The notes beneath the pieces were generated by a model. That model did no database searches. It had not been told where the DNA came from and worked only from the letters and a program-made list of their open reading frames with translations. The position numbers were made by a program, and so were the translations under genes. This document shows, one piece after another, positions 46,248 through 55,466 of a stretch of DNA of 64,000 bases. Location: contig JQAY01000008.1 of the NCBI GenBank assembly GCA_001436895.1, positions 29,241 through 93,240 on the forward strand, in the 5' to 3' direction. Origin of the DNA: Weissella confusa (GTDB taxonomy: Bacteria > Bacillota > Bacilli > Lactobacillales > Lactobacillaceae). Position 1 is the first letter of the stretch; each line of letters opens with the position of its first letter.

Positions 46248-46604
46248 ATGATTACGAAGTCAGACAAGAACAAGGTGCGTCAACGCCGACACACGCGAGT
46301 TCGTGGAAAGATTTCTGGTACTGCTGAGCGCCCACGCTTGAACGTTTACCGTTCTAACAAGAACATCTACGCGCAATTGATTGATGACGTAGCGGGTGTG
46401 ACGCTTGCTAGTGCCTCAACTTTGGACAAGTCAGTTGAGACTGCTCCAAAGACTGAACAAGCAGCAAAGGTTGGAGCTTTGATCGCAGAACGCGCCAAGG
46501 CTGCAGGTGTTGAAGTTGTTGTATTCGACCGTGGTGGTTACTTGTACCACGGACGTGTGCAAGCTTTGGCAGAAGCTGCTCGTGAAGCTGGTTTGAAGTT
46601 CTAA
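46248..46604 (+). CDS. rplR: 50S ribosomal protein L18
   Basis: The 118-residue protein has [34 protein letters not shown] and [27 protein letters not shown]18 binds 5S rRNA together with L5. AAAAAGAGG precedes the ATG. Confidence 0.97.
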   Translation: MITKSDKNKVRQRRHTRVRGKISGTAERPRLNVYRSNKNIYAQLIDDVAGVTLASASTLDKSVETAPKTEQAAKVGALIAERAKAAGVEVVVFDRGGYLYHGRVQALAEAAREAGLKF

Positions 46605-46623
46605 GGGAAGGAGGAAATTAAAC

Positions 46624-47127
46624 ATGGCTTTTATCGATGCAAACAAGCTCGGCGAGCTTGAAGAAAACGTTGTTGCCATCAACCGTGTTACCAAGGTTGT
46701 TAAGGGTGGACGTCGTTTGCGTTTCGCCGCTTTGGTAGTTGTTGGTGACCGTAACGGACACGTTGGTTTTGGTACTGGTAAGGCACAAGAAGTGCCTGAA
46801 GCTATCCGCAAGGCCGTTGAAGCTGCAAAGCGTAACATCGTTGCAGTTCCAACTGTTGGTACGACCCTTCCTCACTCTGCAAATGGTGTCTTTGGCGGTG
46901 GTCGCATCTTGCTTAAGCCAGCCGTTGAAGGATCTGGAGTGGCAGCCGGTGGTGCTGCTCGTGCCGTTTTGGAATTGGCTGGTGTTGCCGACGTGACTGC
47001 AAAGTCATTGGGATCATCAACTCCAATTAACGTTGTGCGCGCAACTTTCGATGCAATCAACTCATTGAAGAACGCTGAAGAAGTTGCTGAATTGCGTCAG
47101 GTCTCACTTGAGCACTTGGCAGATTAA
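46624..47127 (+). CDS. rpsE: 30S ribosomal protein S5
   Basis: The 167-residue protein contains [41 protein letters not shown], the double-stranded RNA-binding-like domain, and the C-terminal [15 protein letters not shown]. The loop VVKGGRR is where spectinomycin resistance changes arise elsewhere. GGAAGGAGGAA precedes the ATG. Confidence 0.97.
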   Translation: MAFIDANKLGELEENVVAINRVTKVVKGGRRLRFAALVVVGDRNGHVGFGTGKAQEVPEAIRKAVEAAKRNIVAVPTVGTTLPHSANGVFGGGRILLKPAVEGSGVAAGGAARAVLELAGVADVTAKSLGSSTPINVVRATFDAINSLKNAEEVAELRQVSLEHLAD

Positions 47128-47138
47128 GGAGGCAGAAA

Positions 47139-47324
47139 ATGGCTGAACAAGTTAAGATTACTCTTGTAAAGAGTGCTGCCCACCGTTTGCCAAAGCAACG
47201 TGCGATTGTTAAGGCCCTTGGTTTGAACAAGGTGTCATCATCAGTCGTGTTGCCTGACAACGCAGCAACGCGTGGTGCAGTGTTTAAGATTGCTCACTTG
47301 GTTACTGTTGAAGTAGTTAAGTAA
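47139..47324 (+). CDS. rpmD: 50S ribosomal protein L30
   Basis: The 61-residue protein has [36 protein letters not shown], the L30 pattern (conserved Arg/Lys near position 22, Leu-Gly-Leu). TAAGGAGGC precedes the ATG, 11 bases after rpsE. Confidence 0.96.
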   Translation: MAEQVKITLVKSAAHRLPKQRAIVKALGLNKVSSSVVLPDNAATRGAVFKIAHLVTVEVVK

Positions 47325-47361
47325 GCACATAAATAGATTGCTTTGAAGGAGGTACAACCTA

Positions 47362-47796
47362 ATGAAGCTTAATGAACTCCAAGTTGCTGAAGGTTCACGC
47401 AAGGTCCGCAACCGTGTCGGACGTGGTGAGTCATCAGGAAACGGTAAGACTGCAGGACGTGGTCAAAAGGGTCAAAAGGCTCGTGGTAAGGTACGTTTGG
47501 GCTTTGAAGGTGGACAAATGCCTTTGTTCCGTCGTAAGCCAAAGCGTGGATTTACTAACATCAACCGCAAGGAATTCGCTGTTGTGAACCTTGATGTGTT
47601 GAACCAATTCGATAACGGAACTGAAGTTTCACCAGCATTGTTGGTCGAAGCTGGTATCGTTAAGAACGAATTGAGTGGCATTAAGATCTTGGCTAACGGT
47701 CAATTGGAAAAGTCATTGACTGTTAAGGCAAACAAGTTCTCAGCCGCTGCTGTTACGGCTATTGAAGCTGCCGGTGGTAAGACTGAGGTGATCTAA
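47362..47796 (+). CDS. rplO: 50S ribosomal protein L15
   Basis: The 144-residue product starts [40 protein letters not shown] and has [19 protein letters not shown]15 is a late assembly protein of the large subunit. GAAGGAGGT precedes the ATG, and the stop overlaps secY by one base. Confidence 0.97.
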   Translation: MKLNELQVAEGSRKVRNRVGRGESSGNGKTAGRGQKGQKARGKVRLGFEGGQMPLFRRKPKRGFTNINRKEFAVVNLDVLNQFDNGTEVSPALLVEAGIVKNELSGIKILANGQLEKSLTVKANKFSAAAVTAIEAAGGKTEVI

Positions 47797-49103
47797 TGCT
47801 GAAAACCGTGCTCAACTCACTTAAGGAAAAGGACATCCGTAAAAAGTTGTTCTTTACCTTAGGGATTCTGATTGTTTACCGATTGGGTGCCTACATTACT
47901 GTGCCGGGTATTAACACGGCAGCACTTACTGAGGTAGCAAATTCTGGGCTCGGCAGCATTTTGAATATGTTTAGCGGTGGTGGACTTACAAATTACTCAT
48001 TGTTCGCAATGGGTGTTTCACCATACGTTACTGCTCAAATCGTGGTACAGCTCCTACAAATGGATATTGTGCCACGATTTGTTGAATGGTCGAAACAAGG
48101 TGAAGTTGGTCGACGTAAGTTGAACCAAGTGACCCGCTATTTGACTATTGTTCTAGCGTTTGTCCAATCTATTGGAATCACCGCTGGATTCAATCAACTG
48201 AGTCAAGTGAATTTGGTTAAGACACCAAATTTGGAGACGTACTTGTTGATCGGTTTCATTCTAACTGCAGGAACTATGTTTGCTGTTTGGTTGGGTGAGA
48301 TGATTACTGAGCGCGGACTCGGTCAAGGTGTCTCAATGTTGATTTTTGCTGGTATCATTGCGCGTGTGCCAGCAGGTGTATACCAACTGTTCAAGGAACA
48401 CGTCCTACAAGGTGACGACCCAGCGCGTGGGTGGGCATTCTTGGTTGGTATCTTGTTGATCTTCGTTTTGGTTATCGCGTTTGTTACGTGGTTCAACCAA
48501 GCGATTCGCAAGATTCCAATGCAATATACACGTCGTTCAACTGGTTCAGGTAACTCATCTTACCTACCATTGAAGATTAATGTTGCGGGTGTTATTCCTG
48601 TTATCTTCGCTTCATCATTGTTGGTAACGCCACAAACTATCTTGCAAGCATTTGCAAGTAAGTTTGCGGACGCAGGTTGGTACAACACTTTGATGCAATA
48701 CCTATCAATGCAGACAATGCAGGGTGGTATTGTTTACACATTGTTGATTATCTTGTTTACGTTCTTCTATGCATTCGTTCAGGTTAACCCTGAAAAGGTT
48801 GCGGAGAACTTGCAGAAGCAAGGTAGTTACATTGTGGGCGTCTGGCCAGGACGTGCCACTGAAAAGTGGTTGTCTGGTTTGCTGATGCGTTTGTCAGTTG
48901 TCGGCGCTTTGTTCCTAGGATTTGTCGCTTTGGCACCAATTCTAGCAACACACATCTTCGGGTTGGATAGTAACCTTGGAATGTCAGGAACATCAGTATT
49001 GATTGTCATTGGTGTGGCAATTGATCTGATTCGCCAACTTGAAGGATTGATGATGAAGCGGCAATATGTTGGATTTATTCAAGAAGGAGTCGAAGCAAAA
49101 TGA
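47796..49103 (+). CDS. secY: Preprotein translocase subunit SecY
   Basis: The 435-residue membrane protein forms the protein-conducting channel. About ten transmembrane helices are visible; characteristic segments are YRLGAYITVPGIN at helix 1, the plug region near LNMFSGGGLTNYSLFAMGVSPYVTAQIVVQLL, and SYLPLKINVAGVIPVIFASSLL. The gene overlaps rplO by one base and adk by four. Its place within the spc operon is standard. Confidence 0.97.
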   Translation: MLKTVLNSLKEKDIRKKLFFTLGILIVYRLGAYITVPGINTAALTEVANSGLGSILNMFSGGGLTNYSLFAMGVSPYVTAQIVVQLLQMDIVPRFVEWSKQGEVGRRKLNQVTRYLTIVLAFVQSIGITAGFNQLSQVNLVKTPNLETYLLIGFILTAGTMFAVWLGEMITERGLGQGVSMLIFAGIIARVPAGVYQLFKEHVLQGDDPARGWAFLVGILLIFVLVIAFVTWFNQAIRKIPMQYTRRSTGSGNSSYLPLKINVAGVIPVIFASSLLVTPQTILQAFASKFADAGWYNTLMQYLSMQTMQGGIVYTLLIILFTFFYAFVQVNPEKVAENLQKQGSYIVGVWPGRATEKWLSGLLMRLSVVGALFLGFVALAPILATHIFGLDSNLGMSGTSVLIVIGVAIDLIRQLEGLMMKRQYVGFIQEGVEAK

Positions 49104-49669
49104 GTTTGAATATCATGCTATTGGGCTTGCCAGGTGTTGGTAAGGGTACCCAAGCTGCGAAGATTGTTGAAGAGTACAACTTGCCGCACATCAGTACGGG
49201 CGACATGTTCCGTGCTGCCATGGCTAACGAGACTGAACTCGGTATGAAGGCAAAGTCATTCATGGATGCTGGTAACTTGGTCCCAGACGAAGTTACTAAC
49301 GGCATCGTTGCTGAGCGCTTGGCTGAAGAGGATACGAAGGTTGGATTCATCCTTGATGGATTCCCTCGTAACTTGGACCAAGCTAAGGCATTGGATGAGA
49401 TGTTGGCAAAGGATGGTCGTTCATTGGACGGCGTTCTTTACTTCACTGCTGATGCTGATGTTTTGGTTGATCGTATGATGGCCCGTGGCCGTGCAGACGA
49501 TACGCCTGAAGTGATTAAGAATCGCTTGGACGTTAACGGAAAGCTTACTGAGCCTATCGCTGAGTTCTATGCCGAAAAGGGCATTTTGCACAAGATTGAT
49601 GGTGCTCGCGAGCTTGATGTAGTGTTCGCTGATGTAAAGACGTTACTTGATAATTTGAAGAACGCGTAA
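49100..49669 (+). CDS. adk: Adenylate kinase, short form without zinc LID
   Basis: Adk interconverts ATP + AMP and 2 ADP. The 189-residue product has the P-loop GLPGVGKGT (9-17), the AMP-binding ISTGDMFR (31-38) and FILDGFPRN (83-91). Between MMARG and the next helix the LID is cut to RADDTPEVIKNRL (131-143); the roughly 27-residue LID with four zinc cysteines that is common in Firmicutes is absent. That makes it the short type, like many eukaryotic cytosolic and some bacterial enzymes. It overlaps secY by four bases. Confidence 0.95.
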   Translation: MSLNIMLLGLPGVGKGTQAAKIVEEYNLPHISTGDMFRAAMANETELGMKAKSFMDAGNLVPDEVTNGIVAERLAEEDTKVGFILDGFPRNLDQAKALDEMLAKDGRSLDGVLYFTADADVLVDRMMARGRADDTPEVIKNRLDVNGKLTEPIAEFYAEKGILHKIDGARELDVVFADVKTLLDNLKNA

Positions 49670-49687
49670 TTATTCCGGGAAGCTTTC

Positions 49688-49717
49688 TTGTTAAATTGTA
49701 AGAGAGCATGTTATAAT
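49688..49717 (+). promoter_or_regulatory. Internal promoter before infA
   Basis: TTGTTA at 49688-49693 and TATAAT at 49712-49717 have an 18-base spacer. It could give extra transcription of infA-rpmJ-rpsM-rpsK-rpoA-rplQ independent of the S10 promoter. Confidence 0.65.
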
Positions 49718-49760
49718 TACTTGTTACGTTCTCCAATGTCACAACTAAGGAGGCAGCAAC

Positions 49761-49976
49761 GTGGCCAACGATGTTATTGAAATTTCTGGTGTGGTAAAGG
49801 AAACTTTGCCAAATGCCATGTTTACCGTTGAATTGGAAAACGGCGCCGCCATTCTAGCTCACGTGTCAGGGAAGATTCGTAAGAACTTTATCCGCATTTT
49901 GCCTGGTGATCGTGTGACGGTTGAAATGTCGCCATATGATTTGACTAAGGGACGTATTACGTACCGCTTTAAGTAG
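49761..49976 (+). CDS. infA: Translation initiation factor IF-1
   Basis: The 71-residue OB-fold protein ([27 protein letters not shown], ending [13 protein letters not shown]) binds the A site during initiation. Translation begins at GTG 49761 after TAAGGAGGCA. Confidence 0.97.
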   Translation: MANDVIEISGVVKETLPNAMFTVELENGAAILAHVSGKIRKNFIRILPGDRVTVEMSPYDLTKGRITYRFK

Positions 49977-50009
49977 TCAACCATAAAAAATCCAAGGGAG
50001 GTAAATACC

Positions 50010-50129
50010 ATGAAGGTTCGTCCATCTGTTAAGCCTATGTGCGATAACTGCAAGGTTATCAAGCGTAACGGTCGTGTGATGGTGATTTGCTCAGCAAACC
50101 CTAAGCACAAGCAACGCCAAGGTGCATAA
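50010..50129 (+). CDS. rpmJ: 50S ribosomal protein L36
   Basis: This 39-residue gene starts [20 protein letters not shown] and keeps the zinc ribbon C11, C14, C27 and H33 (CDNC...[10 protein letters not shown]). So the zinc form of L36 is retained, in contrast to the missing zinc S14. AGGGAGG precedes the ATG. Confidence 0.95.
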   Translation: MKVRPSVKPMCDNCKVIKRNGRVMVICSANPKHKQRQGA

Positions 50130-50180
50130 TTTGCATTTTGACACAAAAACTTTTTAAATCTTATATAGGAGGTAATCGTA

Positions 50181-50546
50181 ATGGCTCGTATTGCTGGTGT
50201 TGATTTGCCTCGCGACAAGCGTGTCGTGATCGCATTGACATATGTATATGGAATCGGTAACGCAACTGCCAAGAAGGTGTTGGAAGAAGCTAAGGTTTCT
50301 GAAGACGTACGTGTTCGTGATTTGACGCCCGACCAAGAGGACGCCATCCGTGCCGTCGTAGACGGTATCAAGGTGGAAGGTGACTTGCGTCGCGAAATCT
50401 CATTGAACATTAAGGCATTGCAAGAAATTGCATCATACCGTGGTATCCGTCACCGTAAGGGCTTGCCTGTTCGTGGTCAAAACACGAAGAACAATGCCCG
50501 TACGCGTAAGGGCCCAGCTGTTGCAATTGCAGGTAAGAAGAAGTAA
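50181..50546 (+). CDS. rpsM: 30S ribosomal protein S13
   Basis: The 121-residue protein begins [31 protein letters not shown] with its helix-two-turn-helix and ends [20 protein letters not shown]13 bridges to the large subunit. TAGGAGGTAA precedes the ATG. Confidence 0.97.
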   Translation: MARIAGVDLPRDKRVVIALTYVYGIGNATAKKVLEEAKVSEDVRVRDLTPDQEDAIRAVVDGIKVEGDLRREISLNIKALQEIASYRGIRHRKGLPVRGQNTKNNARTRKGPAVAIAGKKK

Positions 50547-50580
50547 TTCTTAATTTGTAAAGAAAGGAGATTACTTGATT

Positions 50581-50967
50581 ATGGCAGGTCGTACTAATCG
50601 TAAGCGTCGTGTAAAGAAGAATATTGAGTCAGGTGTTGCACACATCCACGCAACGTTCAACAACACGATTGTGATGATCACGGACGTTCAAGGTAACGCC
50701 GTTGCTTGGTCATCAGCTGGTTCTCTTGGATTTAAGGGTAGCCGTAAGTCAACACCATTTGCTGCGCAAATGGCTGCTGAGGCTGCTGCCAAGGGTGCTA
50801 TGGAAAACGGCATGAAGACTGTTGAGGTCACTGTTAAGGGACCTGGTTCAGGTCGTGAAGCCGCTATCCGTGCGTTGGCCGCTGCTGGTTTGGAAGTTAC
50901 GTCAATTAAGGACGTTACTCCTGTACCACACAACGGTTCACGTCCACCAAAGCGTCGTCGTGTCTAA
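50581..50967 (+). CDS. rpsK: 30S ribosomal protein S11
   Basis: The 128-residue product has [33 protein letters not shown] start (AGRTNRKRR) and the end [19 protein letters not shown]11 shapes the platform near the E site. AAAGGAG lies 11 bases before ATG 50581; a TTG at 50575 with better spacing would add two residues, so the start has a small doubt. Confidence 0.96.
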   Translation: MAGRTNRKRRVKKNIESGVAHIHATFNNTIVMITDVQGNAVAWSSAGSLGFKGSRKSTPFAAQMAAEAAAKGAMENGMKTVEVTVKGPGSGREAAIRALAAAGLEVTSIKDVTPVPHNGSRPPKRRRV

Positions 50968-51018
50968 TTGCCAGTTGCAACTAGTTCACACAATGCTTTG
51001 AAAGGGGTAACAAACAGT

Positions 51019-51963
51019 ATGCTTGAATTCGAAAACCCAAAGATTACGCTGGTTGAAGAGGATAGCAATTACGGTAAGTTTGTGGTTGAGCCGCTTGAAC
51101 GTGGTTACGGAACTACTTTGGGTAACTCCCTACGCCGTGTATTGTTGTCTTCATTGCCTGGTGCGGCAATCAATTCAGTACAAATTGATGGCGTTCTGCA
51201 TGAGTTTTCAACGGTCGAAGGTGTCGTTGAAGATGTAACGCAAATCATCTTGAACCTCAAGAAGGTTTCAATGCGCATCGATAGTGATGAAGCGAAGACG
51301 CTCGAAGTTAACGTAACCGGTCCCGCTACTGTGACGGCCGGCGACATCGCTGGAGATAGTGATGTAGAGATCTTGAACAAGGATCTTCACATTGCCACTG
51401 TTGCGGCTGGGGCTACGTTGCACATGACTTTGTCTGCAGAACGCGGACGTGGTTATGTGTCAGCGGACCAGAATAAGGAATTGCATGAAGAAATGCCAAT
51501 TGGCGTTCTAGCAATTGATTCAATCTTTACCCCAATCGAACGCGTAAACTATCAAGTTGAGAACACTCGTGTGGGACAACGTGATGACTTTGACAAGTTG
51601 ACTTTGGACATCTGGACTGATGGATCATTGACTGCTACTGAAGCTATTTCATTGGCAGCCCGTATCATGTCAGACCACTTGAACTCATTTGTTGAATTGT
51701 CAGAACGCGCGGTTAACACACAAGTGATGGTAGACAAGGAAGAAGTACCAACTAGCAAGCATGCCGACACTCCTATTGAAGAGTTGGACTTGTCAGTTCG
51801 TTCTTATAATTGTCTCAAAAGGGCCGGGATCAACTCTGTACAAGAGTTGACGGAGCGTACAGAGACTCAAATGATGTCTGTACGAAACCTCGGTCGGAAA
51901 TCACTTGACGAAATCCAGGAAAAGCTGGCAGTGCTCGGTTTAGGGTTCCGCAAGGAAGATTAG
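51019..51963 (+). CDS. rpoA: DNA-directed RNA polymerase subunit alpha
   Basis: The 314-residue subunit dimerises to start polymerase assembly. The N-terminal domain has [34 protein letters not shown], and the C-terminal domain ([42 protein letters not shown]) contacts UP elements and activators. ATG 51019 follows GAAAGGGG; the open frame from 50968 continues directly from rpsK and has no ribosome site. Confidence 0.97.
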   Translation: MLEFENPKITLVEEDSNYGKFVVEPLERGYGTTLGNSLRRVLLSSLPGAAINSVQIDGVLHEFSTVEGVVEDVTQIILNLKKVSMRIDSDEAKTLEVNVTGPATVTAGDIAGDSDVEILNKDLHIATVAAGATLHMTLSAERGRGYVSADQNKELHEEMPIGVLAIDSIFTPIERVNYQVENTRVGQRDDFDKLTLDIWTDGSLTATEAISLAARIMSDHLNSFVELSERAVNTQVMVDKEEVPTSKHADTPIEELDLSVRSYNCLKRAGINSVQELTERTETQMMSVRNLGRKSLDEIQEKLAVLGLGFRKED

Positions 51964-52001
51964 ATTAAACGATAGAATTCCAAGTAAAGGAGGACATACT
52001 C

Positions 52002-52388
52002 ATGGGATACCGCAAGTTGGGACGTACTAGCTCACAACGTAAGGCTATGTTGCGTGATTTGACGACTGCTTTGTTGATCAACGGTCGCATTCAAACGACA
52101 GAAGCCCGCGCTAAGGAAGTTCGTCGTACTGCAGAGAAGATGATTACGTTGGGTAAGCGTGGTGACTTGGCTTCACGCCGTAAGGCCGCTGCTTTCGTAC
52201 GTAACGTTGTTGCAGACGTACAAACGACTGAAGATAACAAGGTTAAGGTAGAAACGGCTTTGCAACACTTGTTCAACGATGTTGCACCTCGCTTTGAGGG
52301 CCGTGCGGGTGGTTACACTCGTATCTTGAAGACGGTACAACGTCGTGGAGACGCTGCACCAATGGTTATCTTGGAATTGGTTGACTAA
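52002..52388 (+). CDS. rplQ: 50S ribosomal protein L17
   Basis: The 128-residue protein begins [41 protein letters not shown] and ends [14 protein letters not shown]17 sits near the tunnel exit. AAAGGAGGA precedes the ATG. It is the last gene of the superoperon; the ECF transporter genes that often follow are not present. Confidence 0.97.
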   Translation: MGYRKLGRTSSQRKAMLRDLTTALLINGRIQTTEARAKEVRRTAEKMITLGKRGDLASRRKAAAFVRNVVADVQTTEDNKVKVETALQHLFNDVAPRFEGRAGGYTRILKTVQRRGDAAPMVILELVD

Positions 52389-52416
52389 TTTCATTGGTTA
52401 ATTAATAAAACAATGA

Positions 52417-52518
52417 AATCTCTCATGTTACATGGTATAAACCGCTACGATGATGGCTTTAAGCCAAGTCTAGGTTGAATGGCACTTGTGTCGCACCAGT
52501 AATGTGTGAGGTTTTTTT
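52417..52518 (+). ncRNA. L17 downstream element-type RNA with terminator
   Basis: AATCTCTCATGTTAC (52417-52431) pairs with GTAATGTGTGAGGTT (52499-52513) with one mismatch and three G-U pairs, followed by seven T residues. Inside, TGGT/ACCA extends the stem, and AACC/GGTT plus TGGCTT/AAGCCA form further helices. A conserved structure immediately after rplQ in lactic acid bacteria and Listeria is known as the L17 downstream element; position and fold fit. It probably shapes the 3' end of the operon messenger. Confidence 0.65.
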
Positions 52519-52528
52519 GTATACTTTT

Positions 52529-52564
52529 GCCTTTAGGTCGGTCGATCCGATTTAAAGGCTTTTT
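52529..52564 (+). terminator. Second terminator after rplQ
   Basis: GCCTTTAGGTCGG (52529-52541) pairs with CCGATTTAAAGGC (52547-52559) using two G-U pairs, followed by TTTTT. It backs up the terminator of the L17 element 10 bases upstream. Confidence 0.88.
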
Positions 52565-52630
52565 GTTTACCTGAGTGATTGATGTGTCATAATGTATGTA
52601 AACTTACTGATATTACAGGGGGAATATATT

Positions 52631-52831
52631 ATGAACGCACATGTAGATGATAGTATTTTAAATATGACGTTTCATTTGACGCCGGGGAGTCTAACGTCTG
52701 ATAAGGTCTGGATCAAGGGACAGCGTTATCTATACCGTTGTTTTGATGGGTTGCAGATTGGGGATTCTGTTCGTGTCACTGGTGTTTCTGATGGTACTGT
52801 GGCACTAGAAAAGTTGCAGCGTAATAACTAA
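52631..52831 (+). CDS. Small NfeD-like OB-domain protein, first copy
   Basis: ATG 52631 after AGGGGGAA gives 66 residues. The last 45 residues (SDKVWIKGQRYLYRCFDG, then LQIGDSVRVTGVSDGTVALEKL) follow the pattern of the NfeD C-terminal OB domain: a V-x-I-x-G strand, then I-x-x-G-D-x-V-x-V and a final V-x-L strand. There is no membrane segment, unlike full-length NfeD. NfeD proteins pair with SPFH proteins, and such a gene follows. The family call is by pattern only. Confidence 0.6.
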   Translation: MNAHVDDSILNMTFHLTPGSLTSDKVWIKGQRYLYRCFDGLQIGDSVRVTGVSDGTVALEKLQRNN

Positions 52832-52832
52832 C

Positions 52833-53042
52833 ATGACTTATAATTTTGATAATCGCCTTAAGCAAGAAATCATTACGTTGACTGACGATAATTATACAGA
52901 TGGCATGCTAAAGCTAAACGGTATTTATTATCAGGTTAACAATTCGTCTCAGTTTAGTATGGGTGATACTGTTATAATTGATGACGTAATAGGTAATAAG
53001 GTTATGTTGGTTGAAATGGGGGATAATGATGATCTTATTTAG
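52833..53042 (+). CDS. Small NfeD-like OB-domain protein, second copy
   Basis: This 69-residue product starts one base after the previous stop. It has the same pattern as its neighbour, DGMLKLNGIYYQVNN then FSMGDTVIIDDVIGNKVMLVEM, so the two probably arose by duplication and divergence. It is acidic and lacks membrane segments. Its end overlaps the SPFH gene by 14 bases, indicating coupled synthesis. Confidence 0.6.
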   Translation: MTYNFDNRLKQEIITLTDDNYTDGMLKLNGIYYQVNNSSQFSMGDTVIIDDVIGNKVMLVEMGDNDDLI

Positions 53043-53901
53043 TGTGTTAATTGTGTTGTTGCTGATTATATTGGCGTTTGTTGTGTTTACTGGTATTCGT
53101 ATCATTCCACAGAACATGGTGGGTATGGTATCTGTGCTTGGTAAGTATCAACGCCAAATCCAACCTGGATTACACGTTGTGATGCCGTTTATCACGCGCG
53201 TTGACCGTGTTGACTTGGCGCAAGTACCTTTGCGTCTGAGCGAGCAAAGTGTCATCTCTCGTGACAACGCTGAAGTTATTATTTCATTGTCGCTGAACTA
53301 TCACGTGACGGACCCATATAAGTTTACGTTTGAGAACGCGGACTCAGTAAAGTCAATGGTGCAACAATCACGTGCACATTTGCGAGGCATTATTGGTACG
53401 ATGGATTTGAACGAGGTCTTGAATGGGACCGAGCGTATTAACGCCGCGCTAAGCAAGGAACTTGGTTCAATTACGGATGCTTACGGTGTAAATGTTGATC
53501 GTATTAATATTGATACGATTCAACCAACGCCTGAGATTCAAGAATCAATGAACAAGCAAATCAATGCCACGCGTGAACGTGAAGCAGCGATTGCGCGTGC
53601 TGAAGGTGAGGCACGTTCGATTGAGTTGACGACGAAGGCTCAGAATGATGCATTGGTTTCAACTGCTGAAGCTAATGCTAAAGCTGTGCGTTTGGCCGCG
53701 GATGCTGAGGCTTACCGTATTCAAAAGGCAAATGACATCTTGAGTACAGTAGATGCGAACTACTTGGTTGCTCAGAACATTGATGCCTTCAGAGACGTTG
53801 CTAAGAGCCCCGCTAACACGGTTATTGTACCGAATACAGCTATTGATGCCCTTGGTGAACTAAAGGTCGCAGGACAGCTTCTAAACACAAATCAAAAGTA
53901 A
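53029..53901 (+). CDS. SPFH/stomatin-like membrane protein (paraslipin type)
   Basis: The 290-residue protein has one N-terminal membrane helix (MILFSVLIVLLLIILAFVVF) and a PHB/SPFH domain starting IIPQNMVGMVSVLGKYQRQIQPGLHVVMPFITRVDRVDL. A long helical segment rich in Ala and Glu (NATREREAAIARAEGEARSIELTTKAQNDALVSTAEANAKA) drives oligomer formation. Such proteins form membrane scaffolds and act with NfeD partners. The start is ATG 53029 or the ATG just before it at 53026, with GGGGG upstream. It forms an operon with the two OB-domain genes. Confidence 0.88.
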   Translation: MILFSVLIVLLLIILAFVVFTGIRIIPQNMVGMVSVLGKYQRQIQPGLHVVMPFITRVDRVDLAQVPLRLSEQSVISRDNAEVIISLSLNYHVTDPYKFTFENADSVKSMVQQSRAHLRGIIGTMDLNEVLNGTERINAALSKELGSITDAYGVNVDRINIDTIQPTPEIQESMNKQINATREREAAIARAEGEARSIELTTKAQNDALVSTAEANAKAVRLAADAEAYRIQKANDILSTVDANYLVAQNIDAFRDVAKSPANTVIVPNTAIDALGELKVAGQLLNTNQK

Positions 53902-53904
53902 ACG

Positions 53905-53936
53905 AAAAGGGCAGCTCAAGTTTGAGCTGCCCTTTT
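53905..53936. terminator. Bidirectional terminator after the SPFH gene
   Basis: AAAAGGGCAGCTCAA (53905-53919) pairs perfectly with TTGAGCTGCCCTTTT (53922-53936), serving also the converging CPBP gene. Confidence 0.93.
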
Positions 53937-53937
53937 A

Positions 53938-54657
53938 TTATGCGATCTTCTTCTGGTACACAATACCAAGAATAATTAACGCAATCGTTAGAATGAGAAT
54001 GTTGGTAATACCACCCATGTTAAACAATGCATGCCCTGGTGCTAGGACTGAAAAGTCGTAGAAACCGTGTGCGAATGCAATTGGGAGTAGCGCCTTTGTC
54101 TTTAGGTAGATGACCCCAAGGAAAATACCCAAGCCGAACGTAAAGAGTACTTGGAATACCAGGGCGATTAAGTTGCCACCAGCAAGACCGTTCACCATGT
54201 GGAATGCCGCGAAGATGAGGGCTGATACAACGATAAGTGCTGTCTCACCAACCCCAGCTTTCTTGAAGGCTGCAAACAAAGCGCCACGGAAAATGTACTC
54301 TTCGGTCAACCCAACCACCAAAGCGCCGATTAGGTAAACCAATGCCGTGATGTTCCAGGTAATCCCTTGGGCAATGGTGCTGACAACCGCGTAGAGCAAG
54401 TATGGCAATAAGAGGAGCCAAGCAAGGCCGGCTTTTGCACCCCACCAGCCGATGGCGTAGTGGAAGAAGAGCAGGTTAAGTAGCGCGAGTGGTAGGAACC
54501 ACTAGATATCGTTGATTTGTGTCCCAATCGTTGTGCCAAGGCTTCCAAATATGGTCGTCATGAGATTGCTTTTGTCGATGACAATGCCAATCACACCACT
54601 AATGAAGAACCCGAGGACAAGCCAGATGAGCCACTTTAAAAATGCGATGAATTTCAA
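53938..54657 (-). pseudogene. CPBP family intramembrane protease gene interrupted by an in-frame TAG
   Basis: Read from TTG 54657 (with AAAGGTGG nine bases upstream) the frame codes MKFIAFLKWLIWLVLGFF, continues through GTQINDI, meets TAG at 54504-54502, and goes on in the same frame with WFLPLALLNLLFF to the end. The downstream part has the CPBP (Abi) motifs EEYIFRG, FAAFHMVNG and AHGFYD with multiple membrane helices. So a single base change, for example CAG to TAG, probably broke a gene of about 239 residues. Internal restart at a TTG (54408) would yield a truncated 156-residue protein that keeps the catalytic motifs. Confidence 0.75.
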
Positions 54658-54726
54658 AATATGAGCCACCTTTCTTTACGTATTTAACTGCACTTATTGT
54701 ACACGGAGAAGGGGCAATTACCCACT

Positions 54727-54762
54727 AAAAAAGCCTGGCATCAACACATGTGAGACCAGGCT
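54727..54762 (-). terminator. Terminator of the methionine transporter operon
   Basis: On the minus strand AAGCCTGG and CCAGGCTT pair around a loop that itself contains ACATGTGT, followed by TTTT. Confidence 0.85.
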
Positions 54763-54770
54763 TAAGTTTA

Positions 54771-55466
54771 TTATCCGTGATGTGCACGCTTAGCGAAGAA
54801 GTCACCAACGAATTGGATCAACACGATAAGGAGCAAGATGATGATGGTTGCCAACCACATAACGTCGTTTTGGAAACGTTGGTAACCAGTAACGATAGCA
54901 GTGGTTCCAAGTCCACCGGCACCAATAGCACCAGCCATGGCCGTCAAACCAACCAAGCTAATCAACGTAACTGTTGAGACACGAATCAATTCTGAACGAC
55001 CTTCACGTAGGTAAACATCAGTGATGATGTCCCAGTTCGTGGCACCGAATGAACGCGCGGCTTCAACCTTACCAGCATCAACACCCAACAAAGCGACTTG
55101 CACTTGGCGCGCGTAGAATGGGAAGACACCCAATGACAATGGCACAAGAGCGGCCGTCGTACCGATTGTGGTACCGACAATCAATTGTGTCAAAGGTGAG
55201 AAGGCCACCACCATGATGATAAATGGAATGGCACGGCCAACAGAGACAACCTTATCCAAAATTTGGAATACGGTACGGTTAGGCGTAATACCATTTTCAG
55301 TTGTTAGGACCAAACCAGTTCCGAAGGCAAGACCAAGCAAGCCGCCGAAGAAGGCTGAACCAATCGTCATGTAAATAGTTTGCCAGATAGCAATTCCCCA
55401 GCCGTAGTCACCGCTCCAGCCAAGTTGATAAACATTTGGAAATGTCGTTTCAATCCATTGAATCAT
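54771..55466 (-). CDS. metI: Methionine ABC transporter permease MetI
   Basis: The 231-residue protein has five to six membrane helices and the permease EAA loop, EAARSFGATNWDIITDVYLREGRSELIR (near residue 140), that docks MetN. The start [38 protein letters not shown] is typical of MetI. It overlaps metN by one base and is the last gene of the metQ-metN-metI unit. Confidence 0.93.
   Translation of the reverse strand: MIQWIETTFPNVYQLGWSGDYGWGIAIWQTIYMTIGSAFFGGLLGLAFGTGLVLTTENGITPNRTVFQILDKVVSVGRAIPFIIMVVAFSPLTQLIVGTTIGTTAALVPLSLGVFPFYARQVQVALLGVDAGKVEAARSFGATNWDIITDVYLREGRSELIRVSTVTLISLVGLTAMAGAIGAGGLGTTAIVTGYQRFQNDVMWLATIIILLLIVLIQFVGDFFAKRAHHG

Noticed and set aside
54110..54337. Plus-strand frame of 75 codons within the CPBP gene
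   Set aside because: It is the reverse shadow of a membrane protein gene, without a ribosome site.
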